Assembly (NCBI GenBank): GCA_949317995.1
Contig: OX439036.1
Span: forward strand, 89,131,920 to 89,195,919
Direction: 5' to 3'
Length of the DNA stretch: 64,000 nucleotides
From: Acholoe squamosa
Lineage: Eukaryota; Annelida; Polychaeta; Phyllodocida; Polynoidae
Part shown: positions 1 to 13,249 of the stretch, piece by piece
How positions within the stretch are numbered: position 1 is the stretch's first letter
Layout: each line of letters opens with the position of its first letter
Made by a program: the position numbers and the translations under genes
The notes under the pieces: generated by a model
The model's database searches: none
What the model was told of the DNA's origin: nothing
What the model saw: the letters and a program-made list of their open reading frames with translations, nothing else

Positions 1-695
1 ATGTACTGCATACTTTTATGACATTTTCATTTGTCACGGAGACCTTAAGATTGACAGGAATTCAACTCTGAATCACTGGAAATGATGGCCAAGGGTTAAA
101 GCAGAATTCTTCAACAAAGGAAAAGTTAGGCCCGCATAACGTGATCATGAAAGTAATAGTCCCAACTTATTTTTGGTGGCATGGCCTTTAAAGCTGTCAA
201 TATATAAGTAACATTAAGTAAGGTTTTGGATCTTTTAAGGGGTACAGCGTATATGATACAAAGGTAGGTGTAGGTCAAGTAGTTTGTCCTGCTGCCAGGA
301 TTTCTGTTGGGTTTACTGCAGTTTATTCTGATGGACTTGCTGCTGTTTAAAAGTTCAACAGAATTATTTTGCGGGCATGCATAGATTATAAGCATGAATA
401 TAGAAGTTCACCTCGTTCCTTATCAAACAAAACAGAATCTTTGATTCAGCGAAAGGACAGCACGTCTGTTATCTCTGCTATCACTATGTGCAGTCTTTGA
501 AGGACCACGTGAATAAACACCTTGGTGACGGTAACTAGCAACCCATAACCAAAAGTAAATCATTTTCAAGGTATGGTAGAACATAGAAAGGATGTACATC
601 ATTCTTGCTGTCAAAACCCTACATAGCTACATCTATGCCATTAGGCACTTTTGAGTGTGCTACATGTACTGAAAGGTGTTTAACCATTATTACAG
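1..695 (+). other. Probable upstream TAF2 intron, no exon recognised
   Basis: The first recognised exon at 696 begins inside a codon (one base completes a codon from an upstream exon), so this stretch should be the 3' end of an intron. I looked for the preceding part of TAF2 in all frames and saw none. The open frames here, on both strands, have no recognisable content. Confidence 0.6.
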
Positions 696-3600
696 GAACA
701 AGAAGAAGAAGATCCCACTATGTACAGGAGAAGAGGTGGATATGGACCTTAGCGCCATGGAGTAAGTATAGTAATTTTGTATCGCCCTTATTGCTCATTT
801 GCCTGACCCCTAGTAACCTACTACCGGTAGATAGGGACCGCCATTACTAGAACATGTACCTGGCGAGGGAAGCACTAATAACGCTCCTTTCATCAGAAAA
901 GGTACATGATATCTCCAACACCCGTTTAGAATCTATATGTATTCGAGATGTAGAAAAGATTCAAATTATTGATTCCTCTACCAATGTCATCTTTGAGTTT
1001 TTAAAAGACGTGCTTTTGATCCCTCTATCACACAGTCCTGACTCCCCGGTGCTGTGGCTGCGTGTGGACCCAGAGATCACATTAATGCGACGCGTGTTCC
1101 TCCAACAACCTGACTACATGTGGCAGTACATGTTAAAGTATGAGCGGGATGTCATTGCTCAGAACGAGGCGATCAGGGCGCTGGAACGCTACCCGACTGC
1201 CGCTACGAGGATGGCCCTTACTGACACAATAGAAAACGATCACTGCTTCTACCAGATAAGAATGGAGTCTGCTGACTGTTTGGCTAAGGTATTTGTATAT
1301 ATACAATAACTGTATCTATAAAAAATAATATAATAACATTATAAATAATATAAGATCATATTGTGGATTTTATACTTTGATGTTTGGTTGTTTCCATTAT
1401 ATGACATTTAAAAGGCTTATAAAAGTGCTTAGCTGGTGATTCAGACCAGTAATCTAACATCTGTACGGTCTACTTTTTCCCCATTTCCATAGGTGGCCAA
1501 TGCTATGGTGGGGTCATGGGCAGGGCCGCCCGCAATGATGACCATATTCAGAAAGATGTTCGGATCTCACTCCTGTCCAGAGATCGTTCGGCAGAACAAC
1601 TTCACTAACTTCCAGCACTACTATCTACAGAAGGTATGGAAACATTTCTATGAGTAGGGCAATTAGATTGGATCCACCAAAGGAAGGGATCAAACGAGAC
1701 ATGGCCAATACTACTGGCGCTGTAAAACCTTGATCACATCCTGATCTTATTTTGGGATTTTTTCACTAAAATCGGCTTGCTCATTTCCTTATGAAAAATG
1801 AATAGAGAAAATAAATCTGTACAAAATAGGCCCCTATTTCAAAATTGGTGTCCTTGTCCTTCAGACTATCCCGGTGGCTATGGCGTGCCTGCGGACCTTC
1901 CACAATATCTGTCCTCCCGAGGTGCTGCGCTTCCTGTTGGATTTGTTTAAGTACAATGATAATAGCCGAAACAAGTGGTCGGACAATTACTACCGTGCTA
2001 GTCTCATCACAGCACTCGCTAACACCATCACGCCTGCCGTTACCACTGTCACAGTCACTGGGTAGGTTGGATGCTTTTACAGTATAATGTAAAACCCAGG
2101 GTATAAGGTTTATATAAGCTGATCCCAATCATTAACCTCGAACCCCCTCACCCCATTTCAAAAATATGTGAATAGCTTTGCTATCATTCAATTGATAAAA
2201 GAGCCTAGGATATTCCTGGTTAGCTATCTAAGCCAAATAAGTCCTTCGAACAAGGTGTTGTGGAAGCTAGCATGTTCATACAGGCTGAAGGTCTTTCGTT
2301 CAGCAGCTGTGTATTGACAGCCTTTATGGTGGGGGCTAAGTAACAGGGTCCAGGGTGCCCTATTCCCACCTGGTCTCTGAGAAGGACTCAGTATTAATAA
2401 TTCTTTTTATGATAAATCTGGGAAGAAAGTAATCATTTGAATGTAATTATTTATAAACTGACCTTGAGTTTTAACCATTTTTTGTCTTCTAGGGGCATCC
2501 CAAGTACAGACATGCTGACGGCTGACACTAAACTTATACTGGAGGAGGTGACACGCTACCTGAACTTAGAGAAACTCCTTCCATGCTTCCACCTCGTTAT
2601 CACTGTCAGGTACCTGTCATTATTCTGCTAATAAAGAGTGTATAAATTTAGGGAAAATCTACTCAGGTTGCCTGTTAATTATCGCCTATCAAAAATCAAG
2701 TACTTGTCTCATTGATCCACTACCTGCACATTTATCCCTTGTGAGCAACAAGGAACTGCTGCTTTTGGAAGGGTTTTGAACAGCAGACCATAAGTGTCCC
2801 TATTGATTCTTCTCAGGTTATTTTGTGGCTTGTCTGCCAGCTCGAGTCTCATATCTTAAAATATTTGGGCCATGGAGTAAGGTTGCACGGGAGCATATAT
2901 ACTGGCATCAACCATCGTATGAAGCCATATGTTTATACCAAGATTTTCTTCTTCCAATTACAGCTGCATCAAAGCAATCCGTAAGATGCAGAACTTTGGC
3001 CATATCCCGAGCGACCCGGCCATCTTTAAGAGTTACGCTAGTGCCAAAAACTTCTACACAGTGCGCTTAGCGGCACTAGAGGCACTTGTTGACTACACCA
3101 AAGGTATAATGGAGGTTATTGTACCAGTTTTGATCTGTCCAACACTTAGATCATCTGAAAATAATTGTGTGCTCTTCGAAAGTATTATCTAGGGTCTTAG
3201 ATACTATAACAGCCTAATGTAGTGCTCATTTCTAACTTCTAGCAACATGGAGAAAAGGAAAGTTGTTTTTTTTTCAATTGCTTGAGAGGGGTCCAACCAA
3301 ATTCATTTCCCTCTGCTGCATTTAGCCTCTTGTATTTCTCAGACTTTTTTCCCCTGAAAACGGGTCCAAAACTTTTGCTCTATTCCTCATCCCCTTATAT
3401 TTGTTACTAGTGACCCCATTATAGGAACTGAGTTATCAAGTGTTACCATCCTTTTAAATTGTAACGTGGTTCTTCCAGTTGCCCAGGACAGTTCGACCTT
3501 GTCGTGGCTCCTTGATGTCATTGAGGAAGACCCAGAACCTTACATCAGGTATGTTAAAGTGACCATGTCCGCTATCAGTATGAAATTTGGGGTTTCTCTT

Positions 3601-6600
3601 TAATCACAATATAGACAACATTCTAAACCATGTGCTAAAATATCTTATGATTACATCAAATATTTCTGCTCATAAACAAAGAAACCCTATGTTCTGTATT
3701 TATTCTTATCCTACCGTAATCTCCCGCATATAAGGCGCATCCCGCGTATTAGATGCACCCAGAGATTCAAAATGGTAAAAAAAAAATGAAAAATTCATAA
3801 ATTTGATCTACTGAATGGATTTTGAAAATTAAAAAAGTTATGTGTAGATAGGGGCCCAGGATCCCCCTGGACCCCCCTGTCATATGACTGCGGGAGTAAC
3901 ATATCAAAAGAAAGGTGTCCCCCTTGCGGATCCAGAGAGAACTAAAACCTCACGTATAAGATGCACCTTATACGCGAGAGATTAGGGTAGTAATAAATCA
4001 GGTGTGTGATTTCCTATAGAGGGAGCCTGTGTGCTGTTGATGAATAGCCAGTCCTAATTTTCAAGGTGTACTAAACACTACTAAAAGCCTGTCAGAATAG
4101 CAGGTGGTACTGTGGTGAGCAGGAATGTCAAGGGCCATCCAGTATACTGTGTATTTGGGAGTAACAAACAATCCACCTGATCTTTTATTGCATTTTTGCC
4201 TTCCTTTGTCAGACACAAGTTAGCCTGTCTGCTGGTCAACAACCCGCCCTTCAGCAAGAACGGTGACAGCGTCCTCAGTGGTGAGCCGCTCGTAGAGAGA
4301 CTCTGGACAATGATGAAGTAAGTTTACACCTTTATTTGATAGAAATCTAGTCTCGCAGCTATTTTACCCTTTAACACAACTGTTGAAACACCCCATGATG
4401 TGTCCAGGCTCATAGACCTTGGCCGACCCATAAGCACCAATGAGCAGATTGCAATAAAGTTCTATACATAAAAGGTATTAGGTATATTTTAGTGGCACTA
4501 AGCTGTTTTGTTGGTGGAACCATCTCCATCATGTGAAGTAGCAAACAGTGAGCAATTTAATGAAATGAACAAGTAAGAATTGCTCACAATGTTCGTTTCA
4601 GTTCAAGTTTCTCTCACGATGCACGACTGCGGTGTGACATAGCAGACTTGTATCATGCGCTCTATGGACGGAACCGACCCACCTGTCTACCTATTCCTGA
4701 GGTATGTATATTGTAAACTTGGGCTTGTAAACCTATAGGAAATGATTTTTTTCAGCATCCTACATACAAAAGGGATTTGTTTATCACCCCAAGTGTTCAA
4801 TTGCAGCAAGTGCTTTAAATCAATGTGTGACATGCCCTTTTGCCGTCATGAGGTGTATTTAGTGATTTTCTGCCAACTTCATGTCTACCATTGAGGGGGG
4901 GGGTGATTCCCTTCTAAGGAGTCGGCCTTGTGTATCATTGCAGCTCTGGTAATATATCAGTACAACATAAACACTGAATCTCCATCTTTAAGGCATCATG
5001 CCGTTTGAATAGATAAATTTGTCAGACTCCCACAATAATACCCTCATGGTTCTGACATATATTTGTCATCTGTTACCCCAAGGCCTTATCTTATTGTATA
5101 GTATACAATAAACCATCAAGGAAAAATTGAAATTACGTATACAAATACAGTGATGTTACTGAATCGGAAGGAGCGCCAGACCACCATGAACCAATCCATA
5201 TCATAACATTATGTGTATATTTACACCTACAGACGGTGATGTGGCTGAATCTGAAGGAGCGCCGTACCACCATGAACCAATCTATATTATAACTTTATGT
5301 GTATATTTACACCTACAGACAGTGATGTGGCTGAGTCGGAAGGAGCGCCTTACCACCATGAACCAATCTATATTATAACTTTATGTGTATATTTACACCT
5401 ACAGACAGTGATGTGGCTGAATCTGAAGGAGCGCCGTACCACCATGAACCAATCTATATTATAACTTTATGTGTATATTTACACCTACAGACAGTGATGT
5501 TACTGAATCTGAAGGAGCGCCGTACCACCATGAACCAATCGGTTCTGGAGGAGGACCTGAGACGTATGCCGCCATATCCCAAAAATCCACTCGTTGTACC
5601 CCAACAACCTCCACCACCACATGTAAGTACATATAGCAGCATTTTGGTTCACAGAAAAAGAAAAGAATAAATTAATTATTCTCGACAGATCTATACAGAT
5701 TGGATCACTCTTGTTATAAAGGACTCTGAGTATGGGGGCAGGGTACCTAGCATTTCGAAAGCAAATGTCAATGTGGGAGTTCTCCAATGGGTTCCAGTTG
5801 AGGTGGTCCTGTTACAGGTAATCAAATCCCATTCATGTGTGGCTGGCGCTCTTACTCATCATATCTTTTCTTCTCCCCAACAGCCTGAAATAGACTTTGA
5901 CATGGCGAGTGCCATCCCAGCTAACCATGAGGTGGTGAAGCGCCGCCCTTCGTCCCCGCTCAGCTTCATTATTCCCTCCCTAAATTCCTCCACCGACCCC
6001 AGCATTAAGGTAGAGTCGGTCGGACTACCACCCCACTCTGCTGGTCTGCCAACTGATGACCCATACAGGTTCAAAATGAAGGTGAGTGTTCTAGTTTTAG
6101 ACAATGTTTACAATATACAAAAGTAAAATGGCTCTTGATGTCTGGAAACACAGGCCTCCTCACATCACGTCTATAGATTGTGAAGATTTTTTTGTAAAGG
6201 TGTAAGAATAGATATCCATCTTTATCAGATTAGCTGTGCTTCCTATAAGAGAGGAAAGGCTTCACTTCTGTCCTTAGGTATTATCCTATAAGCCACACAG
6301 GGCGCCTAAAAATTGATTACTACAGTAGTACACTTACCCCCCCTCCCTCTCCCGTATAAGCTGGACCATATACCAGTAGACATACCTAGTATCAAATGGA
6401 AGCTTGAGATTGATCCATGCGGCTTTTACACAAGGTTTTACATTAGACAAGAAAAGAAGATTTTCAAAGAAAAGGCATGAATTGGAAAACATCTCTATTC
6501 AACTAAATAAAGCTCTGGTTAATGATAGCTTTTTTCTGTATCATAGATGCAAACTCCTCAGTTTTCTCAGTTTTTCTATGATCTGTCAGGGTCATTTTTG

Positions 6601-8245
6601 TGATTCATCCATATCCAATAAGATATCATTTTACCATTTATATAGGGGGGGGGGTCTCAGGAAATTTCGGATGTGAGGGTATCAGCCATCTATAAAAAGC
6701 ACCAGCATGCACCATTTGACTTCTCAGATTTCAAATTTTTCTGGGGCCACCCCCAGACCCCCCAATTATTCACAATTCAGTCTTACTTCTAAGGAAAAAT
6801 CTCGTTACTTTTATTGGCTCAGTTTTTTTCTCGCCCAGAGTTTGCATGTATGCTGTATACACAAACCTCTATGATATTGTTGCAGGTGACCCAGGAGGAG
6901 ATTCCTACTCACGCCACTTCTGTTACCGACCTGTCCACTCACAGTTCTAACCCTCCCTCCACCCCACTCACCAACATCGGGCTTACCCCTGCCTCTAAGT
7001 CATTCAATGATGAGTTCATGAGGTTTTCAACTGTGGGATCCAGTCTGCCACTACAACTGGTAAGTGCTGTTCAACTTGTAATTAGGGCCATATCAAACAG
7101 GACAAATTGCTGTGATATGGGCAAAATATGAACTATCAATTCTTAGATTCTTATCTAAAATTGAATGACAGAAAAACGGAAACATTCATCGAGTGTCGTT
7201 ATATATATCTAACTATTTTAATGCTAGCTTTAAGAACAAATTGTCAGAGAGTTAGAATTTCATTTCAAGTCCTTTATCTCTATTTTTTTATACAGTTTTC
7301 CAATGAAGGTGGTGACAACTCACAGTCCCCTCCAAAACAGATGTTCACACCACCACAGACATCAAACTCACGCGGTATTGATTCACATGAAAACATCATG
7401 TCCCGTCTAAGTGAAGACTCAGGAGACTCGAGTCCACGCGGGGAGCCCATGTCAGCCGTACCCTCGTTTGTTAAATCGGAAAATGTTTCAACGAGTGAGG
7501 TTAAACATGATGGTAAGCAGAAGCTTTTCAGCAAATCTGGTCAAAGATGTCATATAGCTTTAAAAAGTTCCAAGTCTATTTCAGTGGTCAAGTCCACGTT
7601 TATATTCTTGCTAGTTGTTAAAAATAAACCGTTGGGAATATGGGGATAAGGTGTAAGAGTTAATACTTTTTGTTTAAGCATTGAAGAGGACCCCCAATAG
7701 GTGTGAGAGCCTTAGGACATTTAACAAATCAATCAATTAATCAACCTCCCCTCCCCCAACACACACATGGCAATGGTGTAAACATTGCTTATTGTATTGT
7801 ACTGAATGGACGTATAAGAGATTTAAAATGTGTAGTAGACTTGTTTTCACTATTGTAATTGCAATTGATTATATTTTCAGATATAATTGTAGACATGCCA
7901 CCATCCACATCGGCTGCCTTCCCTATGGCAACCCGGTTTGACAGTTCAATGTTCCCATCAGCCGGGACTCCAATGACGGACTCGCCGCTGTCCACGCCGG
8001 GTCCAACAGAGGACAGCAGCACCGGACAGGGCAAGTCACATAAAGTAAAGAAAAAGAAGAAGAAACAAAAACACAAGCATAAACACAAACATAAGCATGA
8101 TAAAGAGAGGAAAGATGATGAGGAAAGACTAAAAACTGTTAGTACTGGCATTATCCTTGGACACCCGCTGAGTTCTGATGCCAGCGCTGCTAATTCACCT
8201 GCCACACATAATGCCCCCAGTTCGCCCGAGTATGAAGTGATCTGA
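696..8245 (+). CDS. TAF2: TAF2, TFIID subunit 2, 3' half (14 exons, 5'-partial)
   Basis: TAF2 is a subunit of general transcription factor TFIID in the nucleus; in known TFIID it docks through TAF8 and contacts DNA near the initiator. Its N-terminal half has an M1-aminopeptidase-like fold without enzymatic use, followed by helical repeats. Exons joined in frame: 696-761, 1036-1288, 1493-1633, 1865-2061, 2493-2609, 2964-3103, 3479-3548, 4213-4317, 4602-4701, 5491-5622, 5884-6081, 6886-7059, 7296-7512, 7881-8245. All introns are GT-AG and phases match at every junction. The conceptual protein (about 757 codons seen) reads NKKKKIPLCTGEEVDMDLSA, then MWQYMLKYERDVIAQNEAI, KYNDN, SDNYYRASLI, LILEEVTRYLNLEKLLP and RLAALEALVDYTK. 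These are TAF2 landmarks by my recollection of the family. After the helical part comes a Ser/Pro-rich linker and a Lys/His-rich tail. The visible half looks longer than the corresponding human half, mostly in the linker. The 5' half is outside the window. Confidence 0.95.
3714..3987. mobile_element. CCGTAATC-ended MITE in the TAF2 intron before exon 8
   Basis: Inverted ends CCGTAATCTCCCGCATATAA and GCGAGAGATTAGGG are flanked by TA on both sides (3712-3713 and 3988-3989). The interior shares an A-rich stretch and a CCCCCTTG...GGATCC block with copies at 14168 and 22898. No coding capacity, so a non-autonomous DNA transposon. The right end has mutated from TTACGG to TTAGGG. Confidence 0.85.
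5147..5540 (+). repeat. Five-copy 86-bp tandem array of an exon head plus acceptor inside TAF2
   Basis: Copies start at 5147, 5233, 5319, 5405 and 5491, exactly 86 bases apart. Each has the first 50 bases of TAF2 exon 10 (encoding T-V-M-W/L-L-N-L-K-E-R-R-T-T-M-N-Q) and then about 36 bases of AT-rich intron ending in CCTACAG. Copies 2-5 have the AG acceptor directly before the exon head; copy 1 has no AG at that place. Copies 2 and 4 still encode the conserved peptide, and copies 1 and 3 carry a few substitutions. Only copy 5 runs on into the complete exon (to donor GTAAGT at 5623). In the correct frame copies 2-4 reach TAA soon after N-Q-S (I-L-L, then stop), so an upstream acceptor used without further splicing would truncate the protein. 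Confidence 0.9.
7881..8245 (+). CDS. TAF2: TAF2 terminal exon with Lys/His-rich tail
   Basis: This exon completes a split GAT codon and ends at TGA 8243-8245. It encodes a Ser/Thr/Pro-rich stretch, then a basic run around 8044-8103 with the core KKKKKKQKHKHKHKHKH, then a short acidic/basic segment and a final ...SSPEYEVI tail. A Lys/His-rich C-terminal tract is typical of animal TAF2 and is intrinsically disordered; recent work on human TAF2 links this tail to nuclear speckles and splicing factors. The long minus-strand open frame over the same bases is an antisense shadow of the AAG/CAC repeats. Confidence 0.9.
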
Positions 8246-8445
8246 GGGGTTCAGCATGGGCATGCAAATAACTGTACATTATATATCTATATATGCTCTG
8301 AGTGAATGCTTAAATGCTATAGGATGGGTGGAACGTAGTAGGATGTATATATAGATGGAAAATAGTGTTGGTGTACGTGAACAAAATTTACCCTAAGTAC
8401 GTGAATGATTGTGTATGAAAATAAAGTACTGATAAGACATAAGTA
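8246..8445 (+). other. TAF2: TAF2 3' UTR
   Basis: Short AT-rich trailer between the stop and the probable cleavage site. An AATAAA hexamer lies at 8420-8425, with a T/G-rich stretch (CATTTGTTTC) about 30 bases downstream. The exact cleavage site is inferred. Confidence 0.7.
8420..8425 (+). terminator. Polyadenylation signal AATAAA of TAF2
   Basis: Canonical hexamer about 175 bases after the TAF2 stop, the only good one close by. Confidence 0.75.
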
Positions 8446-10373
8446 GTTATCATTTGTTTCACTTCTTTAATCATCTATCTTTGGACCATCTTAGGCGTGC
8501 CAGGGAATGTGAAACATCGGTGGATGGATGCCATATTCTGTATAGCGGACTGTTATGAAAAGGGCCCAGGACCATATAGCTAAACATGGCAGTAACGTGA
8601 TACGGACACAGAGGGATCAACGTACTTGTAACCGTACCCTATGCCTGTACTCTTAGCTCATAGATTCCCCCGAGTGCCCTCTGATTTGGGCGGGGGGGGG
8701 GGGGAATAAGCTTCTTTTCGTATTGTTAATTTTGACCCAAAACTCTCTTCTACCTAGACTTGAATGAACGCCCATTTAAAGATCTGTACTATAGGCCTTA
8801 GTATTGGCGCCCAGTGGATCCGCCTTTTTAATTTTCATTGGTTTAGGTAACTTGTCCCCGATTAACATCCACTTCCAGGTCTCGCCATAACCAGCTCCAA
8901 TCACGCTTCTAGCCTATAGAGTTTTTTCACGTGACATCACACCTTGCTGTGGAGAGGTGCTGGAGATCCTCTCATGGAACCTCAACCAACGCTGCCCAAA
9001 AAAAATGCAGTGACGATCTACTACCCTGTACAAGATCCTGATATACTCACAATCCTGTAGCTTAATTAGAATATAAATGTTGAAAATCTTTGAGGGAAGT
9101 GGAAGAATGTGCCATGCGGGATCAGCAGGGGTAGAGCAGTGCGTGTGTGGCCTGCCTCATTCAAGTTACTACTACCCTGTACCCTTTTTTCCTAATCCTT
9201 TGCATTAATCAATGTATAATTTAAACCAGTAATAGCAGGGATGTAGGGGATCATGAACAACTAAAACTCATGAATGTCAGCTTTATATATGAAATTAAAA
9301 AACTTGTGTGGAAGTGGCCGGATGTACAGTGTGTAATGCATATTGTTTACACTTGGGATCTCCACCATGGCCGCAAAGGCTGTGAATACACATTCACTGA
9401 AAACTCTCTATTATTAAAATCGACCATGGGTTTATTTCGCCCTTCACTCCCTTTTTTTTTAAGGTAGACAATGGTGAATTTTTGTGGACCTGCAATTTTT
9501 TTCCGACCCCCAACTAAGAACTATTTGTTGTAAATGCCCCCCCCCCTCAAAAAAAAAAAAAGAGAAAAAATAGATAAATAAATAAATCGTATACATCGTA
9601 GAATGACACGCCAAGATGAGTACTGGAGTCGTCCACATTTGATTTTGCTGCCCCCCCCCCCCACCTAATGGACCCCTTTCAAAATGCCCCCCTATGTCTA
9701 ACAAACACCCCACCTGACAATTATTATTATTAACCTAAGGATGTGATTTCTCCTACATCTGTAGGATTTCCTACACTTTTGGGCCAAAAGGACGACCCTC
9801 ATGATTTTTCCAGATCCAATGAGAAAATTTTGTAGCAATTATGGTCAAGTCAAGCCACTGCAATGTCTGATTTCGTTTCCTACACATAGGTCAAAATGAA
9901 ATCACACCTGACTTTAATTATTCATCCGGGGTAGTCCTATTCAGAAATCGAAGGGCACATGCAATATTTTATAAAGGCTGCCAAAGACGTAAATCCTTAT
10001 TCTGTGCCTCGTGTGGGGCCGCTAATATAGCATTACATGGGAGCATCATACCAACCTCAAGGGTGTGTGTAGGGGTGGGGGTTAGCAGTGTAGGTTTGAC
10101 ATAATGCATGAATATATCTCTGCCTGGTGAGTTACTCGCTAGGACTGCATTATATCACTATGCTTTTGTCCTACGTGAAATCAAATACATTGTATTATTG
10201 ATTAACCTGTTTTTTGGTGAAGTCATACATCCACGCCGTGGCTATTTCTTATCTTTTTATAGATCTCTGAAAAAAGATATTAAACACAACTTGGTATTTA
10301 AGGATTTCATAATGGCATTAATATGCGGTTGGGCGGTCAGAGAAAATATATAGGCTACATTTGTATGCAAATT
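8446..10373. other. Intergenic, no gene seen
   Basis: Contains homopolymer G and C runs (about 8690, 9540, 9650) and poly-A next to a C run at 9538-9575. The inverted pair near 9740 and 9900 (TGTGATTTC / GAAATCACA) could be the ends of a worn MITE. No open frame here has coding character that I recognise. Confidence 0.5.
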
Positions 10374-10846
10374 GGGGGCCGTCCATAAACTATATCACAC
10401 AGGAGGGGTGGGGGGTAGGGTATTTTCAAAGTGTGACAGGGGGAGCGGGCGGGTTGTCAAGGATTGTGTGACGTCACATTTTCAAAAATTAATTTTAAGA
10501 CCCATATTAAAGACATTATATGAAACAAGCTAAATATGTTAGCTAGAAGGGAACTACAGGTCAGCACTGTAATGGTAGAGGCAAAATTCGGGGGCTGTGC
10601 CCCCAACGCCATACCTATATATAGTCAGGTAAGATTTTTTACCAGGTACTCAGTTAAAATTCTAATCAGATTCAGATATCATTTTTGGAATCTGAGCTGA
10701 GTCAATAGTATGGCTAAAAAAAAAAAGGGGGGGGGGGTCCAGCGAGGTGTGACATAATTTTCGAGGAGGTGTTGGCTGAAGTGTGACTGGGGAGGGGGGT
10801 GTTGAAAATGACCAAAAATGGTGGGACGTAATTTATGGACGGCCCC
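10374..10846. mobile_element. GGGGCCGTCCATAAA-ended MITE
   Basis: The left end GGGGGCCGTCCATAAAC and right end TTTATGGACGGCCCC are inverted copies, followed inward on both sides by ATATCACAC / GGGACGTAA-type sequence. The roughly 470-bp interior has no coding frame and includes G-rich runs. Ends of this type are common in invertebrate DNA transposons. I could not define a clean target-site duplication. Confidence 0.75.
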
Positions 10847-11044
10847 TTTATCATGCCCTTGAGAATGGAGTTGATCCTGATTATTTCCACTACTTAGTTT
10901 TAGGGCAATCCACTCCCTGGACGATTAGCCACAACACCTGTTAAAACAAAGACCCGACCGGGTAATAAAAAAACAATGATCATTGATCATTAATAGGGCC
11001 TACATGCGATAGCCCTACAGTATGGGTCTAGACCCCTAAATTCG

Positions 11045-11255
11045 ACAGGGTGACATGGCCATTTCTTAAAATCGACAAGTGACATGGAGCTTAGTGACAA
11101 GGACATGGAGAATGAAAAAGTTAGTGACATGAGACATGACCTTTCTTTAAAATCGACATGTGACATGGAGCTTAGTGACAGAGACATGGGGAAATAGAAA
11201 TTTAGTGACATGTGACATGGCATTTTCTTAAAATCGACATGTGACATGGGGACCC
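11045..11255. repeat. 81-bp minisatellite, about 2.5 copies
   Basis: Units begin at AAAATCGACAWGTGACATGG near 11067, 11148 and 11229 and contain several GTGACATGG sub-motifs. The minus-strand open frame here (MSLSLSSMSHVDF-type repeats) only reflects the repeat. Confidence 0.8.
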
Positions 11256-13249
11256 CCCATCTAGACCCCCTACAGTGCACAAGGCGTTCAAGTACCACGC
11301 CCCCTTTTTCTGTCAGATCACTTTCTCCAATCGGCAATACACATGCTATTAAACTTAGACTACTACTAGTCCGTCCTGAGTGTACTGTATTCTTCTGGAC
11401 TTTTACACATGAAAACAATCGTTTACAAAGCCCATTGAGATTGAGAAGCTATAAAACTTATGGAAAATATTGACATTTCTATTAAATTAGGTCAATTTTG
11501 GTCAGAGGTCACAGGTTGACCTACATCCGGGCGTTTTCGTGTAAATATGTCGATCGTCGAGCAATGAGAGAGGTCACGACGGCACAACTCGGGAATAGTA
11601 TCCATGTCTCACCAATTACTGTTGGACTACACAAAGCCCAAATGACTCCCACAGAATTAAGGATTATTTGATAAGGTAGGAGATATCAGCGATAGCTGGT
11701 TTGTGCCTCTGTGCGCGATAAATCGGCATTGTGATGATAAGAGGGGTGGCCTTATCTAGTACGAGTACGAACGAAGGCTAGTTCGACTCGACGTTACCTT
11801 GTCAAAGCAATGCTACTGCCACTGTACTGCATTGCAGCTGCTTCAAGGGGTGTTTACATTGTCTTGACGCCGTGGTTTGAGTGCTAATTACTTTGCAGTA
11901 AATGGAAACAAACTAGCGATTGAAACACATGAAGTATTAGGGCATTGGTGTTGGTTGTATTGTTTTCACAAAGGATGGGGATGGAGAGGGCCCAGAGGCA
12001 GCGTCTTGACTCGAGTGTGACAGCTAAGGCTGAGGCTAGTGAGGGGGAGAGACTTACTGTCACAGGGGGTGCTTTCAAATGAGTCAAATGCAGACACCAA
12101 CAGCCAAGTCTAGTCACAAGTGATCCACTGTGATTGCATTTTACTCGTCGAACTATGTGCATGCTGTTTGTAGATCTTTATTCCATTTTCTGCAGAGAGT
12201 CTGAATCATAATTATTAAATGTTACTTTATACAGTTTTAAATTGTTGCAATGTTTCTCATTTTGAAGCCACATGATCAGATATGGCATATCTAATCAAAG
12301 ATATTCCACTAGAACTATTAAGGCCACTCAAAAAAAAAACAAAAAAAAACTGGTTTCTCATCACCAACCCCTGAAAAAAATGACGAGGGCATTTTTTTTT
12401 TTTTTTTACCCTGGCCCTGGTTACCTACTAGATCTAGGCTAGTATAGAAAATTTGATCATGCACCAACCCCAACATGCAGGATGGCCAGTATATCTGGTG
12501 GCAGATCATAATTGTCCCAATTCTCCATTAAGCAGCATATAACATACCTGCAGGTCTTAGTTATCATATTTATGAGGAGCCATACATATTGTTGCGGTCA
12601 TGCAAGGGCCCTTGCATCCATAGCATGCCCCTTTTATAACACTGCACTTATTGGCCAGGAGGTAGCGTTACCGCGTGAAGGTATATGCGATTTATTTAAA
12701 CTTTGCACAGGGATTTATATCAAACATTGAGGTTACCTTTCAGGGGACTGTTAAAAAAAAGAGAACATGATGGACATCAAAGATAAAACAGTTTTTTAAC
12801 ATATTGTTTATTGGCCCAGGGTATCCCCTGGGCTATTGGAGCCGGGTTTTCAGTCAGATCCACAAATTTGTAAACACCAACTTTAGGGTGTAATCATTCA
12901 GTGATATACTGTTAGTTTACACATTTTTCAAAAGCCAAAGGAAAGTTTCAAATCTCATCTATCAGACAACATTTTGTCCTTTATGGTGAGTGATGTCTTT
13001 CTCTATGAAAAAAGCTGCTGTACTTACGTCATGTTTTTGGGAGCTATACTGACTACAAGTTCTTTAACCATTGGGTCTATGGGTCAGATAGATTTTGGTG
13101 ATGAAATTAGCACATGGAGTCCTATGGGTAATCACCAAGTGAGACACTTTTTTTCAGCCGGCAATGTTTACAGTATCCAAGCTATACACATAACACGTTG
13201 GGGACTGAGCGATAAACTAAGCATGCTAAGGATAAAGTTTTATGTGGGG
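11256..13249. other. Intergenic, no gene seen
   Basis: Mixed AT-rich sequence with poly-A/poly-T tracts at 12327-12350 and 12392-12408. No recognisable gene, RNA or complete mobile element. Confidence 0.45.

Noticed and set aside
605..850. 81-residue open frame over the first TAF2 exon
   Set aside because: Different frame from the TAF2 reading that joins correctly to 1036-1288; a shadow.
854..1309. 151-residue open frame taken as a complete small gene
   Set aside because: Its first 61 codons are intron; only 1036-1288 is coding, between an AG acceptor and a GT donor in TAF2 frame.
5383..5670. 95-residue frame reading through the exon-head array
   Set aside because: It runs through intron sequence and shifts frame between copies (86 is not divisible by three); only the part from 5491 is TAF2.
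7789..8205. 138-residue minus-strand frame opposite the TAF2 tail
   Set aside because: Antisense of the Lys/His codon run, giving Leu/Cys/Phe repeats; no independent signal.
9737..9909. Possible MITE with TGTGATTTC inverted ends
   Set aside because: Inverted match is short and imperfect and there is no target-site duplication; left as a note in the intergenic entry.
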